The notes beneath the pieces were generated by a model. The model ran no database searches. It saw only the letters and a list, made by a program, of their open reading frames with translations, and was not told where the DNA came from. Of a stretch of 37,004 nucleotides of DNA, positions 1 to 7,907 are shown piece after piece (position 1 is the first letter of the stretch; every line of letters starts with the position of its first letter). Made by a program: the position numbers and the translations under genes. The DNA is from Catenulisporales bacterium (GTDB lineage: Bacteria > Actinomycetota > Actinomycetes > Streptomycetales > Catenulisporaceae). The DNA lies in NCBI GenBank assembly GCA_019510485.1, contig JAEKKI010000053.1, positions 1 to 37,004 on the forward strand, written 5' to 3'.

Positions 1-159
<159 letters not shown>

Positions 160-163
160 GCGG

Positions 164-763
164 GTGACCGACACCGCGCCCCCGACGACCGCCGTCCCCT
201 GGTCCGAAGCCGTCTGGCACAACCCGCCGCCACGGGCCGCCGCGGACGGCCCCGACCTCGTGGTGGACGTCGCCGCCGAGACCGACTTCTGGCGGGTGAC
301 CGGCTACGGCTACAGCCACGACACCGGCCACGCGCTGCTCACGCCGTTCCCGGCCGGGACGGCGGTCGAGGTCTCCTTCCTCGCCGACCTCACCGAGCAG
401 TTCGACCAGGCCGGCCTGCTGGTGCGGGTCGACGAGCAGACCTGGACCAAGGCCGGCGTGGAGTTCGCCGACGGGGCACCGCAACTCGGCGCGGTCGTCA
501 CCCGCGGCATGTCGGACTGGTCGACCGGTCCGGTGCCGGACTGGGCCGGCCGCGAGGTGACGATCCGGTGCAGCCGCGCCGGCGACGCGATCACCATCCG
601 CGCCCGCTGCGAGGACGGCCCCTGGCAGCTGGTGCGCCTGGCCCCGCTGGCCCCGGAGGCCACGGCCCTCGCCGGCCCCGCCTGCTGCGCGCCGACCCGC
701 GCCGGGCTGCGGATCCGGTTCACGCGCTTCGCGGTCGGGGCTGCTGACGTCGCGTTGCACTGA
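164..763 (+). CDS. DUF1349 (concanavalin A-like fold) protein
   Basis: This 199-residue protein spans a complete DUF1349 domain, a beta-sandwich with a concanavalin A/laminin-like fold (YesU-like). Visible family features are the N-terminal 'W....W.NPPP' stretch, the central 'DLTEQFDQAGLLVRVDEQTWTKAG' region (the 'yDQaGlmvr.d...W.KaG.E' signature) and the closing 'AGLRIRFTRFAVG' strand. There is no signal peptide, so it is probably cytosolic. Family members are thought to bind carbohydrate, but their activity is mostly unknown. The start is the GTG at 164, which directly precedes the aligned domain. The family call is firm; the role is not. Confidence 0.85.
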   Translation: MTDTAPPTTAVPWSEAVWHNPPPRAAADGPDLVVDVAAETDFWRVTGYGYSHDTGHALLTPFPAGTAVEVSFLADLTEQFDQAGLLVRVDEQTWTKAGVEFADGAPQLGAVVTRGMSDWSTGPVPDWAGREVTIRCSRAGDAITIRARCEDGPWQLVRLAPLAPEATALAGPACCAPTRAGLRIRFTRFAVGAADVALH

Positions 764-815
764 GGCCCCCTAACCGACCGGTGTCGAGGCGGATCGGGCC
801 GCCGCGGCGAGTCGG

Positions 816-1310
816 TCAGCCGATCGCTTCGCGCGCCGCGGTGAGGAAGGCGCGCTGCGGCTGCTGCAGGACGCTCCACATGGAGCCCTCGGCCGCGATC
901 TCGCCGGGCTCGCGCCACATGACCTTGTTGACGACGGTCGCGTAGTCCCAGGCGCACCGGGAGAACTCCCGTGGGAACAGGACATGGATCATCCGCTCGG
1001 TGACGAACAGCCGGTCGATGAGGCCGCGCGCCTCAGTCAGCCAGTCGGGAGTGGTCGCGGCCTCCCAGTCGTCGGCCGACCTCTCGGCCGCGAGCTCGCG
1101 GCGCTCGGCGTGACGGACGGCCTGCTGGGCTATGGCGATGAAACCGCGCAACAGCTCCACCTGTTCGGTGCGGCGCGCCTCGGCACGCTGGGCCGCAGCG
1201 CGCCGCTCCTCGTTCTTCGCGGTCTGGCGGGCAGTGGTGAACTGGGTCAGGTAGGACAGGCCGCCCCCGACTGCGACGCCGGCCAGCGCCGTCCACTCCT
1301 GGGTCTGCAT
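816..1310 (-). CDS. Small membrane-anchored coiled-coil protein, function unknown
   Basis: This protein has 164 residues. The N-terminus (about residues 6-25) is a short hydrophobic, glycine-rich segment that could be a single membrane anchor. It is followed by a charged Ala/Glu/Arg-rich helix (about residues 28-80) with coiled-coil character. The C-terminal half holds several Trp residues and ends 'QRAFLTAAREAIG'. The arrangement resembles small actinobacterial membrane proteins of unknown role, and I recognise no catalytic motif. It stands alone on the minus strand, convergent with the DUF1349 gene. Confidence 0.65.
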   Translation of the reverse strand: MQTQEWTALAGVAVGGGLSYLTQFTTARQTAKNEERRAAAQRAEARRTEQVELLRGFIAIAQQAVRHAERRELAAERSADDWEAATTPDWLTEARGLIDRLFVTERMIHVLFPREFSRCAWDYATVVNKVMWREPGEIAAEGSMWSVLQQPQRAFLTAAREAIG

Positions 1311-1360
1311 GCCAGTTCCCTACCACGCGGCGGGCCGGGCTGACAGCTCCGACTCTGCGC

Positions 1361-1840
1361 TCAGTCCCGCACGTTGTACTGATCATGCTCCAAGAAGAAA
1401 GCCTCCCCGAGCTTGTCCGGCAGCCCCTCGACGATCCCCCGGAAGTAGTTCTCGCGCGGAGCGCCCGGGGCGAACAGGATGAGCATCGAAGCCTCCTCGC
1501 CCGACTCGTTGCGGAACGCGTGCAGACCGCCCGGCGGCACGAACAGGTGATCGCCGGGTGTGGCCTCCACCCACTTCTCGCCGTTGAACAGGCGGACCGC
1601 GCCCTTCAGGATGAAGAACGCCTCGCTCATGGTCTTGTGGAAGTGTGTGCCCGGCCCGCTCGGCGCCGCCGCGAAGTCCCAGCGGTAGAGTCCGTACAGG
1701 CCGTCGGTGTCCTTGTCGGTCGACAGCAGGCTGACGGTGCCGCCGGAGGCGAAGGTGATCTCCGGGGTGGCGCCTACCGGGCGGAAGGCGGCGCTCACCT
1801 CGCCGGTGTCGGCGAAGTAGCGGGGATCTGGATACGACAT
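1361..1840 (-). CDS. Cupin-domain protein
   Basis: This is a single-domain cupin of 159 residues. Both cupin motifs are visible: 'GTHFHKTMSEAFFILKGAVRL' (G-x-H-x-H-x(4)-E, metal-binding His/His/Glu) and 'PGDHLFVPPGGLHAFRNES' (second motif with His). Such small cupins bind a divalent metal and can be isomerases, dioxygenases or sugar- or small-molecule-binding proteins; the substrate cannot be told here. I placed the start at the ATG at 1840 because the conserved N-terminus 'MSYPDPRYF' begins there and GAAGGGA lies just upstream. A longer upstream reading adds 13 unlikely residues. It is divergent from the kinase gene. Confidence 0.85.
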   Translation of the reverse strand: MSYPDPRYFADTGEVSAAFRPVGATPEITFASGGTVSLLSTDKDTDGLYGLYRWDFAAAPSGPGTHFHKTMSEAFFILKGAVRLFNGEKWVEATPGDHLFVPPGGLHAFRNESGEEASMLILFAPGAPRENYFRGIVEGLPDKLGEAFFLEHDQYNVRD

Positions 1841-1935
1841 GGGCTTTCCCTTCGTCCGGGATCCGGCTGATGTGATCAACAGACCACTTCCGTAGTCTTT
1901 CTGATGCCGGACGTCTCAGTCGACTCGGGGGGACC

Positions 1936-3483
1936 ATGCCTGACTCATCACAGCCCGGCCGCCTGGTCGGCGGCCGATACCGCTTGGTCGCCCGATTGGG
2001 CGCCGGGGGCATGGGCCGGGTGTGGCGGGCCCACGACGAGCGGCTCGGCACCGACGTGGCGGTGAAGGAGGTCTCGCTGCACTTCACGCTGTCCGAGGCG
2101 CAGCAGGCCGAGCGGCTCAGCCGGGCCGAGCGGGAGGCCCGCAACACGGTGCGGCTGCGCGATCAGCCGGGCATCGTGACGGTGCACGACGTGGTGGTCG
2201 AGGACGGCGTGCCGTGGATCGTGATGCAGCTGGTGGACGGCCGCTCGCTGGCCGAGCACGTCCGGGAGCACGGCCCGCTGTCGGTGGAGAACACGGCGAA
2301 GGTGGCCGACACCCTGCTGCGCGCGCTGGCCGCCGCGCACGCCGCCGGGATCGTGCACCGCGATGTGAAGCCGGCGAACGTGCTGCTGGCCGACGACGGC
2401 CGGGTGCTGCTCACCGACTTCGGCATCGCCCAGCACTCCGGCGACAACTCCCTGACCGCCACCGGCGTCATCATCGGCTCGGCCGAGTACCTGGCGCCCG
2501 AGCGCGCCCGCGGGTCGGACTCCGGTCCGGCCGGCGACCTGTTCTCCCTGGGCGTCACGCTCTATCAGGCCGTCGAGGGCGTCTCGCCGTTCCGCCGCGA
2601 CAGCCCCACCGCCACGATGAGCGCGGTGCTGTTCGACCAGGCGCCGCCCCCGCGCCGGGCCGGACGGCTGGCGCCGCTGCTGGCCGGGCTGCTGGCCAAG
2701 GAGCCGGTGCAGCGGCCGTCGGTGGCCTCGGCGCTGGCGCTGCTCGCCGATGGCGGCGACGCTGGTGGCACTGGCATCGGCGCTGGTGGCGGTGGTGGCA
2801 TCGGCAGGACCTCGACGCGCGACCTGAGCGAGCACACACCGCACGCGCCGCACCACCCGATCCCGTCACCGACCCAGAGCTCAGCGATACCGACGTATCA
2901 GCCCTCGTCCCTGGTCCAGCCGCCGCGCCGCACCGGGCTGCGGATCGGGCTCGTGGCCGCGGCCGTGGTGGCGGTGGGCGCGGGCGGGACGCTCGGGGCC
3001 GTGTATCTGACCCATTCCGGCAAGGCGCCGCAGACCAACCCGCCAGTATCGACGAACTCGACGACGGTGCCGAGCACCACGCCGACCAGTGCGCCGAGCA
3101 CCACGCCCGACACCTCGCCGAGCACGTCACCGTCCACGCCGCACCCGGCAAAAACGACAACCTCCACCACACCGAGCCCACACGGCGCCAAGGCCGGCTG
3201 CGCCGAAGCTCTGCGCGATCTGACCGCCTTCAACAAGGCCAACCCGGCAGCGAACGGCGGCCGGGACTTCCAGATCGCCGCCGACCGCGACCTCTCGGCC
3301 AAGCTCGCGGACGACGCGGCGCTGGCCACCGACCCGGCGGTCAAGAGCGCGATTCAGCGTGAGTCCGACGGCTGGAAGAAGTTCGCGGACTTCTACGCCG
3401 CCGGAAGCGCCTCCGGCATGTTCGGGGCGAGCACCGAGATCGGCAACGCGACCTCCGCGGCGCAGAGCGCGTGTACCGGCTGA
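1936..3483 (+). CDS. Receptor-type serine/threonine protein kinase (Hanks type)
   Basis: This is a 515-residue membrane kinase. The N-terminal kinase domain (about residues 14-270) has a glycine-rich loop GAGGMG (22-27), ATP-binding Lys44, catalytic loop HRDVKPAN (Asp143), DFG (Asp161) and the APE motif (187-189). A Gly/Ser/His-rich linker follows, then one transmembrane helix (about 337-359). The exterior portion starts with a long Thr/Ser/Pro stretch (about 365-415) and ends in a small domain with two cysteines (in 'AGCAEALRD' and 'SAQSACTG') that may form a disulfide. PASTA repeats are absent, so it is not a classical PknB; the external ligand is unknown. The start ATG is preceded by GGGGG. 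Confidence 0.92.
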   Translation: MPDSSQPGRLVGGRYRLVARLGAGGMGRVWRAHDERLGTDVAVKEVSLHFTLSEAQQAERLSRAEREARNTVRLRDQPGIVTVHDVVVEDGVPWIVMQLVDGRSLAEHVREHGPLSVENTAKVADTLLRALAAAHAAGIVHRDVKPANVLLADDGRVLLTDFGIAQHSGDNSLTATGVIIGSAEYLAPERARGSDSGPAGDLFSLGVTLYQAVEGVSPFRRDSPTATMSAVLFDQAPPPRRAGRLAPLLAGLLAKEPVQRPSVASALALLADGGDAGGTGIGAGGGGGIGRTSTRDLSEHTPHAPHHPIPSPTQSSAIPTYQPSSLVQPPRRTGLRIGLVAAAVVAVGAGGTLGAVYLTHSGKAPQTNPPVSTNSTTVPSTTPTSAPSTTPDTSPSTSPSTPHPAKTTTSTTPSPHGAKAGCAEALRDLTAFNKANPAANGGRDFQIAADRDLSAKLADDAALATDPAVKSAIQRESDGWKKFADFYAAGSASGMFGASTEIGNATSAAQSACTG

Positions 3484-3496
3484 GACGGATGGCTGC

Positions 3497-4648
3497 TCAG
3501 CCGGCCACGCACTCCCGCTCCGCGCACACCACCGGCAACCCCTCCGGCAATCCCTCGCCCCCGAACACGGCGACCGTGGCCTTCTCCTCGGCCAACACGG
3601 CCAGCGCGAGCAGCACCGCGCCGGCGGTCCACGCGGTCTTCTCCCGCGGCCAGATCGCCGGCGGATTACCGGCCACGTCCGCCTCGTAGACGCGGCCGGT
3701 CCAGTACATCCCGTCGCTCTCGTCGCGCAGATGCTGGATATCGCGCAGCAGCGTCCGGGCCCGCTCCACGTCGCCGATCGCCCACAACGCCAGCGCCAGC
3801 TCGCACGTCTCGCCGCCGGTCACCCACGCGTTCGGCGTCACACACCGCACGCCGAGCCCCGGCACGACGAACCGGTCCCAGCCCTCTGCGACGCGCCGCC
3901 GGGCCACCGCACCGCGCAACGCCGTTCCGAGGATCGGGTAGTACCAGTCCATCGAGTACGTACCCTTGTCCGCGAACCGCTCCGGGTGCGCGGTCAGCGC
4001 GTGACCGAGCCGTCCGCACGCCACCTCCCAATCCGGCCTCGCCTGCCCGACCTGCTCGGCGATCGCCAGCGCACAGCGCAGCGCCTGGTACATCGAGGAG
4101 CAGCCGGTCAGCAGCACCTCGTCGCCGTCGCGGCCGTGCTCGTCGCGGCACCACGGGATCTCACCGCCGGGCGCCTGCAAACCGAGCACGAACGCCATCG
4201 CCCGCCGCACCGGCTCCCACATCCGGACCAGGAAGTCCTCATCGCCGGTGGCCAGCCAGTGGTGCCACACCCCGACGGCTATGTAGGCCGTGAAGTTGGT
4301 CTCGCGCAGCCGGTCGGCCGGCTCGCTCACGCCCTCGGGCGCGTCGGCGTACGCGGCGTACCAAGAGCCATCAGGGTTCTGTGAAGCCGCCAGCCACCGG
4401 TACGCGGCCAGCGCGCACTCCGGCCGGCCGGCGACGTCCAGCGCCATCGCCGCCTCGGTGTGGTCCCACGGGTCCAGGTGCCCGCCGTGGAACCACGGGA
4501 TCGCGCCGTCCGGCCGCTGCACCGCGGCGATACCGCGCGCCGTGGCGTGGATCTGCTCAGCGCTGAGGATCCCCTCGGAGGCCAGGAACCGCACAGCGCC
4601 GCCGACCGGGTCGGCGGTCCGCGCCGCCCCGGACCCCGGGACCGTCAT
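3497..4648 (-). CDS. Alpha/alpha-barrel (prenyltransferase/squalene-oxidase-repeat-like) protein
   Basis: This 383-residue protein has helical-hairpin repeats with 'Q.PDGAIPW' and 'QNPDGSWY' motifs like the QW-type repeats of squalene-hopene cyclase and prenyltransferase-beta folds. It is also reminiscent of six-hairpin glycosidases. I see no DxDD cyclase motif, so cyclase activity is not supported. Acidic and aromatic residues that could line a barrel pocket ('FHGGHLDPWDHTEAA', 'YSMDWYYP') are conspicuous. It has no signal peptide. Its ATG overlaps the stop of the upstream methyltransferase by the tetranucleotide ATGA, so translation is coupled. The GT-MT-barrel trio suggests a role in glycolipid or glycoconjugate metabolism. 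The exact activity is unknown. Confidence 0.75.
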   Translation of the reverse strand: MTVPGSGAARTADPVGGAVRFLASEGILSAEQIHATARGIAAVQRPDGAIPWFHGGHLDPWDHTEAAMALDVAGRPECALAAYRWLAASQNPDGSWYAAYADAPEGVSEPADRLRETNFTAYIAVGVWHHWLATGDEDFLVRMWEPVRRAMAFVLGLQAPGGEIPWCRDEHGRDGDEVLLTGCSSMYQALRCALAIAEQVGQARPDWEVACGRLGHALTAHPERFADKGTYSMDWYYPILGTALRGAVARRRVAEGWDRFVVPGLGVRCVTPNAWVTGGETCELALALWAIGDVERARTLLRDIQHLRDESDGMYWTGRVYEADVAGNPPAIWPREKTAWTAGAVLLALAVLAEEKATVAVFGGEGLPEGLPVVCAERECVAG

Positions 4649-5358
4649 GCGGCGGGCTTCGTGGCGTAGACGACCAGGCTCTTGCCCAGCACCGGGTTCA
4701 GCAGGGTCTCGCTGACCCGGGTGAGGGCCGGCGCCTTGATGATGTCCCACTCCAGCAGCTTCTTGTAGGCCCGGACCGGGGCGTTCTCGTTGTCGACCCC
4801 GACCGCGCACTTGAGCCACCAGTACGGCGCGTGCAAGGCGTGCGCGTGGTGCAGCTCGTGCGGCACCACGCCGGCCGTGCGCAGCTTCTCGATCATCTCG
4901 CGCCGTTTGTAGATCCGGATGTGGCCGCCCTCGACCTCGTGGTAAGCGTCGGACAGCGCCCAGCACACCTGCTCCGGGAACCAGCGCGGCACGGTCACCG
5001 CCAGCCGGCCGCCGGGCTTGAGGACCCGCACCAGCTCGGCGAGCGCCAGCCGGTCCTGCGGCAGGTGCTCCAGCACCTCGGCGGCCACGATGGCGTCGAA
5101 GGTGCCGTCAGCGAAGGGCAGGCCGTAGGCGGTGCCGCGCACCGCCACGCCGTTCGCGCCGGCCGGCACCTCGCCGGCCATGTGCATCGCCGCGAACCAC
5201 TTGGTCACCTCGGCGACCTCGTCCTGGCTGTAGTCCAGCGCGACCACGTCGGCGCCGGCGCGCAGCAGCGCGAAGGCGTGCCGGCCGAAGCCGCAGCCCA
5301 TGTCCAGGACCTTCTCGCCCTTGGCGATCGGGAACTTGTCGAAGTCGACCGTGAGCAC
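4645..5358 (-). CDS. Class I SAM-dependent methyltransferase
   Basis: This 237-residue protein has a complete Rossmann methyltransferase domain. Motif I is VLDMGCGFGRH (17-27), the acidic motif II is 'VALDYS', and the post-I region is 'FDAIVAAEVLEHLP' followed by 'RVLKPGGRLAVTVPRWFPE', as in Methyltransf_11 proteins. The C-terminal part is rich in His, Trp and Tyr ('HELHHAHALHAPYWWLK') and probably forms the acceptor pocket. I prefer the GTG at 5358, one base after the glycosyltransferase stop and with AGGGG upstream, over the longer ATG reading at 5442, which would overlap the glycosyltransferase by 83 bases. The acceptor is unknown; the operon context suggests a glycosylated lipid or sugar. 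Confidence 0.88.
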   Translation of the reverse strand: MLTVDFDKFPIAKGEKVLDMGCGFGRHAFALLRAGADVVALDYSQDEVAEVTKWFAAMHMAGEVPAGANGVAVRGTAYGLPFADGTFDAIVAAEVLEHLPQDRLALAELVRVLKPGGRLAVTVPRWFPEQVCWALSDAYHEVEGGHIRIYKRREMIEKLRTAGVVPHELHHAHALHAPYWWLKCAVGVDNENAPVRAYKKLLEWDIIKAPALTRVSETLLNPVLGKSLVVYATKPAA

Positions 5359-5359
5359 G

Positions 5360-6694
5360 TCAGACCCCTGCCCTTCGTGGTTGACGGTGCCGCGGCCGGT
5401 CGCCGGCCTGCCGGTCCCAGTCGACGGGGTCGCGGGCGGCATCGATCAGCGCGCGGTAGCGCTCGGCGGTGGCGAGGGCGGCGGCGCGCCAGGTGAACCG
5501 CTCCAGTACGCGCTCGCGCGCGGCGGCGCCGAGCCGGGTCCGCAGGCCGGCGTCGCCCAACAGCCGAACCAGCGCGGCGGCCAGGGCCGAGGGGTCCCCG
5601 GGTGGCACCGCGAGCGTGGTCCGGCCGTCGATCCCGGCCACTTCCGGGATCGCGCCGCCGGTCGTGGACACCAGCGCGGTGCCGCAGGACATGGCCTCCA
5701 CGGCGGGCAGCGAGAAACCCTCGTACAGCGACGGCACGCACGCCACCTCGGCGGACCGGATCAGGGCGACGAGCTCCGCGTCGGTGATGCCGTGCACGAA
5801 CCGCACCGCCCCGGAAAGCCCGAGCCGCTCGATCGCCTTGGCGACGACGCCGTCCTCCTTGGCCTTGCCGACCACCACCACATGCGCGTTCGGGACTTCG
5901 ACCCGCACCTTGGCCAGCGCCTCCACCAGCGGCAGCAGACCCTTGAGTGGAACGTCGGCGCTGGCGGTGGTGACGATCCGGCCCGGGATCTTCGGCACGG
6001 ACGGGTCCGGCGAGAAGGCCTCGGTGTCGGCGCCGATCGGGATCGTGGTGATGCGCCGGCCCGGCACGCCGAGGTACTCCTCGATCTGCGCGGCCGAGGA
6101 GGAGGAGACGGTGATGATCTCCGGCAGGCGGCGCGCCACGCGGGTCTGCATCTTGGTGAAGGCGTACCACCGGCGCACCGAGGCGCGCTTGCCCTTGGTC
6201 GCCGCGGCCGCCAGCTCCAGCTCGCGGTCCACCTGGATCGGATGGTGCACGGTGGCCAGCGTCGGGAAGCCCAGGCGCTCGATGCCGAGCAGGCCATAGC
6301 CGAGGCACTGGTTGTCGTGGACGACGTCGAACGCGCCGCGTCGCTCCGACAAGTGACGCAGCGCGCGCAGCGAGAACGTCAGCGGCTCGGGAAAGCCGGC
6401 GGTCCACATGGTGCCGACCTCAAGCAGGTCGACCCAGTCGCGGTACTCCTCGCGCTTCGGAGTACGAAACGGATCGGGCTGGCGGTACAGGTCCAGGCTG
6501 GCTATCTCGGTCAGCGTGACGCCGGGCTCCGGATCCAGCACCGGATACGGCTGCCCGGCGAGCACCTGGACCGAATGGCCCAGCCGGGCCAGCTCCCGGG
6601 AGAGGTGACGGACGTAGACTCCCTGACCGCCGCAGAAGGGGTTCCCCTTGTACGCGAGCAGCGCGATGCGGAGGGATTCGTCCTCGTCCGCCAT
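5360..6694 (-). CDS. Family 4 glycosyltransferase (GT-B fold)
   Basis: This protein has 444 residues. The N-terminal acceptor domain begins with a GGQG loop (22-25) followed by 'VYVRHLSRELARLGHSVQVLAG'. The C-terminal nucleotide-sugar domain carries 'VPSLYEGFSLPAVEAMSCGTALV', in which Glu325 and Glu333 form the E-x7-E motif of retaining GT4 enzymes. It should transfer a sugar from an activated nucleotide donor in the cytosol; donor and acceptor are unknown. I placed the start at ATG 6694, with GGTGA upstream, instead of a TTG at 6718. It is the first gene of a three-gene operon (stop-to-start spacing of 1 base, then a 4-base overlap) and is divergent from the KstR-like gene. Confidence 0.92.
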   Translation of the reverse strand: MADEDESLRIALLAYKGNPFCGGQGVYVRHLSRELARLGHSVQVLAGQPYPVLDPEPGVTLTEIASLDLYRQPDPFRTPKREEYRDWVDLLEVGTMWTAGFPEPLTFSLRALRHLSERRGAFDVVHDNQCLGYGLLGIERLGFPTLATVHHPIQVDRELELAAAATKGKRASVRRWYAFTKMQTRVARRLPEIITVSSSSAAQIEEYLGVPGRRITTIPIGADTEAFSPDPSVPKIPGRIVTTASADVPLKGLLPLVEALAKVRVEVPNAHVVVVGKAKEDGVVAKAIERLGLSGAVRFVHGITDAELVALIRSAEVACVPSLYEGFSLPAVEAMSCGTALVSTTGGAIPEVAGIDGRTTLAVPPGDPSALAAALVRLLGDAGLRTRLGAAARERVLERFTWRAAALATAERYRALIDAARDPVDWDRQAGDRPRHRQPRRAGV

Positions 6695-6790
6695 GCTCTT
6701 CGTCACCTCACTCCGCAAGTCCGTGTCCCGCCTTCACGGCTTAGACGGCGTCAGGAGCGGGTCAACGGAGCATAATCCGTGCCGTTAATC

Positions 6791-6805
6791 TAGAACAAGT
6801 TCCTA
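6791..6805. promoter_or_regulatory. KstR-type operator between kstR and the glycosyltransferase operon
   Basis: The core GAACAAGTTC (6793-6802) is a palindrome apart from its two central bases, and it lies in the sequence TAGAACAAGTTCCTA. It matches the AACnnGTT core of the published mycobacterial KstR box (TnnAACnnGTTnnA), with a mismatch only in the outermost base. It sits in the 218-bp divergent intergenic region, where it could control both directions, including autoregulation. Assignment to this TetR gene is inference. Confidence 0.6.
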
Positions 6806-6912
6806 CTCCGGCCCCGTCGCAGGTGGCAGAGTTGGGGCGTGACACAGTTCACACAGTTCAAGCAGGGTTCGAGCACGGTTCGCCGGCGAGATACAGAGGT
6901 TGAGGAACACCC

Positions 6913-7554
6913 ATGACGGTCGACGCGTCAGCCACCGCCGGCTCCCCCGTTGCGGCCGGCTCGCCGGGCCCGGGCCCGGCGCTGACCGAGCGCCAGGAGG
7001 CGCGCCGCCAACGCATCCTGCGCGCCACCCAGCAACTGGCGGCCCGCGGCGGCTTCGACGCGGTGCAGATGCGCGAGGTGGCCGAACTCTCCGAAGTGGC
7101 CCTGGGCACGCTGTACCGCTACTTCCCGTCCAAGATCCACCTGCTGGTCGCCACCATGCAGGACCAGCTGGAGCTCCTGCACGACCAGCTGCGCCGCAAG
7201 CCGCCGGTGAGCCAGGACCCCGGCGAGCGCGTCGCCGAGACCCTGATGCGCACGTTCAAGGCGCTGCAACGCGAACCGCATTTGGCCGAGGCGATGATGC
7301 GGGCCCTGACCTTCGCCGACCGCTCCGTCTCGGCCGAGGTGGACTCGGTCAACCGGCTGATCACCGATGTCATCGCCGACGCCGTCCACGCCGGCCGCCC
7401 CCTGACCCGCTCGGAGCTGGCGGCGGTCCGCGTGGTCACCCACACCTGGCACTCGACGCTGATCACCTGGCTCTCCGGCCGCGCCTCCATCTCCCAGGTG
7501 AAGGCGGACATCGACACCGCGTGCACGCTGATTTCCCAGGCTTCCGCCGAGTAG
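6913..7554 (+). CDS. kstR: KstR-like TetR-family transcriptional repressor
   Basis: This 213-residue protein has an N-terminal TetR helix-turn-helix (about residues 28-75). The stretches 'QMREVAELSEVALGTLYRYFPSK' and 'IHLLVATM' closely resemble the DNA-binding domain of mycobacterial KstR. The ligand domain also follows that protein ('MMRALTFADRSVSAEVD', 'TWHSTLITWLSGRAS'). KstR controls sterol/cholesterol catabolism genes and is released by steroid-CoA intermediates. Whether this homologue senses a steroid-CoA or another acyl-CoA is not known. No sterol-ring degradation genes lie in the window. The start is ATG 6913, with a GAGG-rich leader. Confidence 0.78.
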   Translation: MTVDASATAGSPVAAGSPGPGPALTERQEARRQRILRATQQLAARGGFDAVQMREVAELSEVALGTLYRYFPSKIHLLVATMQDQLELLHDQLRRKPPVSQDPGERVAETLMRTFKALQREPHLAEAMMRALTFADRSVSAEVDSVNRLITDVIADAVHAGRPLTRSELAAVRVVTHTWHSTLITWLSGRASISQVKADIDTACTLISQASAE

Positions 7555-7604
7555 GTGGCCCTCACGTCGCAGAGGGCTCATACTGGGGCGCGGAGGTGGG
7601 GATA

Positions 7605-7841
7605 GTGACCGACGGGGAGCACACCGAACCCACGAACGACGAGCGTGACGCCGCGACCGAGCCCGAGCAGGAATCCACACAGCACGGCGGCGGCCGCAAC
7701 GAGATCATCGACACCGTCCTGGGCCTGGCGGTTCTGGGCCTCGGCGCCGCGGTGGTGTCCGGCAGCATGGGCGTCGGCGGCCTGCTCCGCGGCCTGACGC
7801 GCGGAACGCCGCCGCGTACGCCGCCGATCAAGCCGATGTAA
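7605..7841 (+). CDS. Small single-pass membrane protein
   Basis: This 78-residue protein starts with GTG, with GGAGGTGGGG immediately upstream. The first 30 residues are strongly acidic and polar. A hydrophobic Gly/Ala/Val/Leu helix (about residues 36-62) follows, and then a short basic, proline-rich tail ('RGTPPRTPPIKPM'). It is probably a membrane protein with a cytoplasmic acidic head. No homologue is recognised. It begins 50 bases after the kstR-like stop on the same strand and may be co-transcribed with it. Confidence 0.6.
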   Translation: MTDGEHTEPTNDERDAATEPEQESTQHGGGRNEIIDTVLGLAVLGLGAAVVSGSMGVGGLLRGLTRGTPPRTPPIKPM

Positions 7842-7907
7842 GCGCCCTAAAACCATTCGCCCAGGGTCGCAATACCCTGTCACCATCCTCAACCAGGGGG
7901 TGACGAC

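Noticed and set aside
4645..5442. Longer ATG start for the methyltransferase at 5442
   Set aside because: It would overlap the glycosyltransferase by 83 bases and add residues without similarity; GTG 5358 has a better ribosome site and fits the 1-base spacing.
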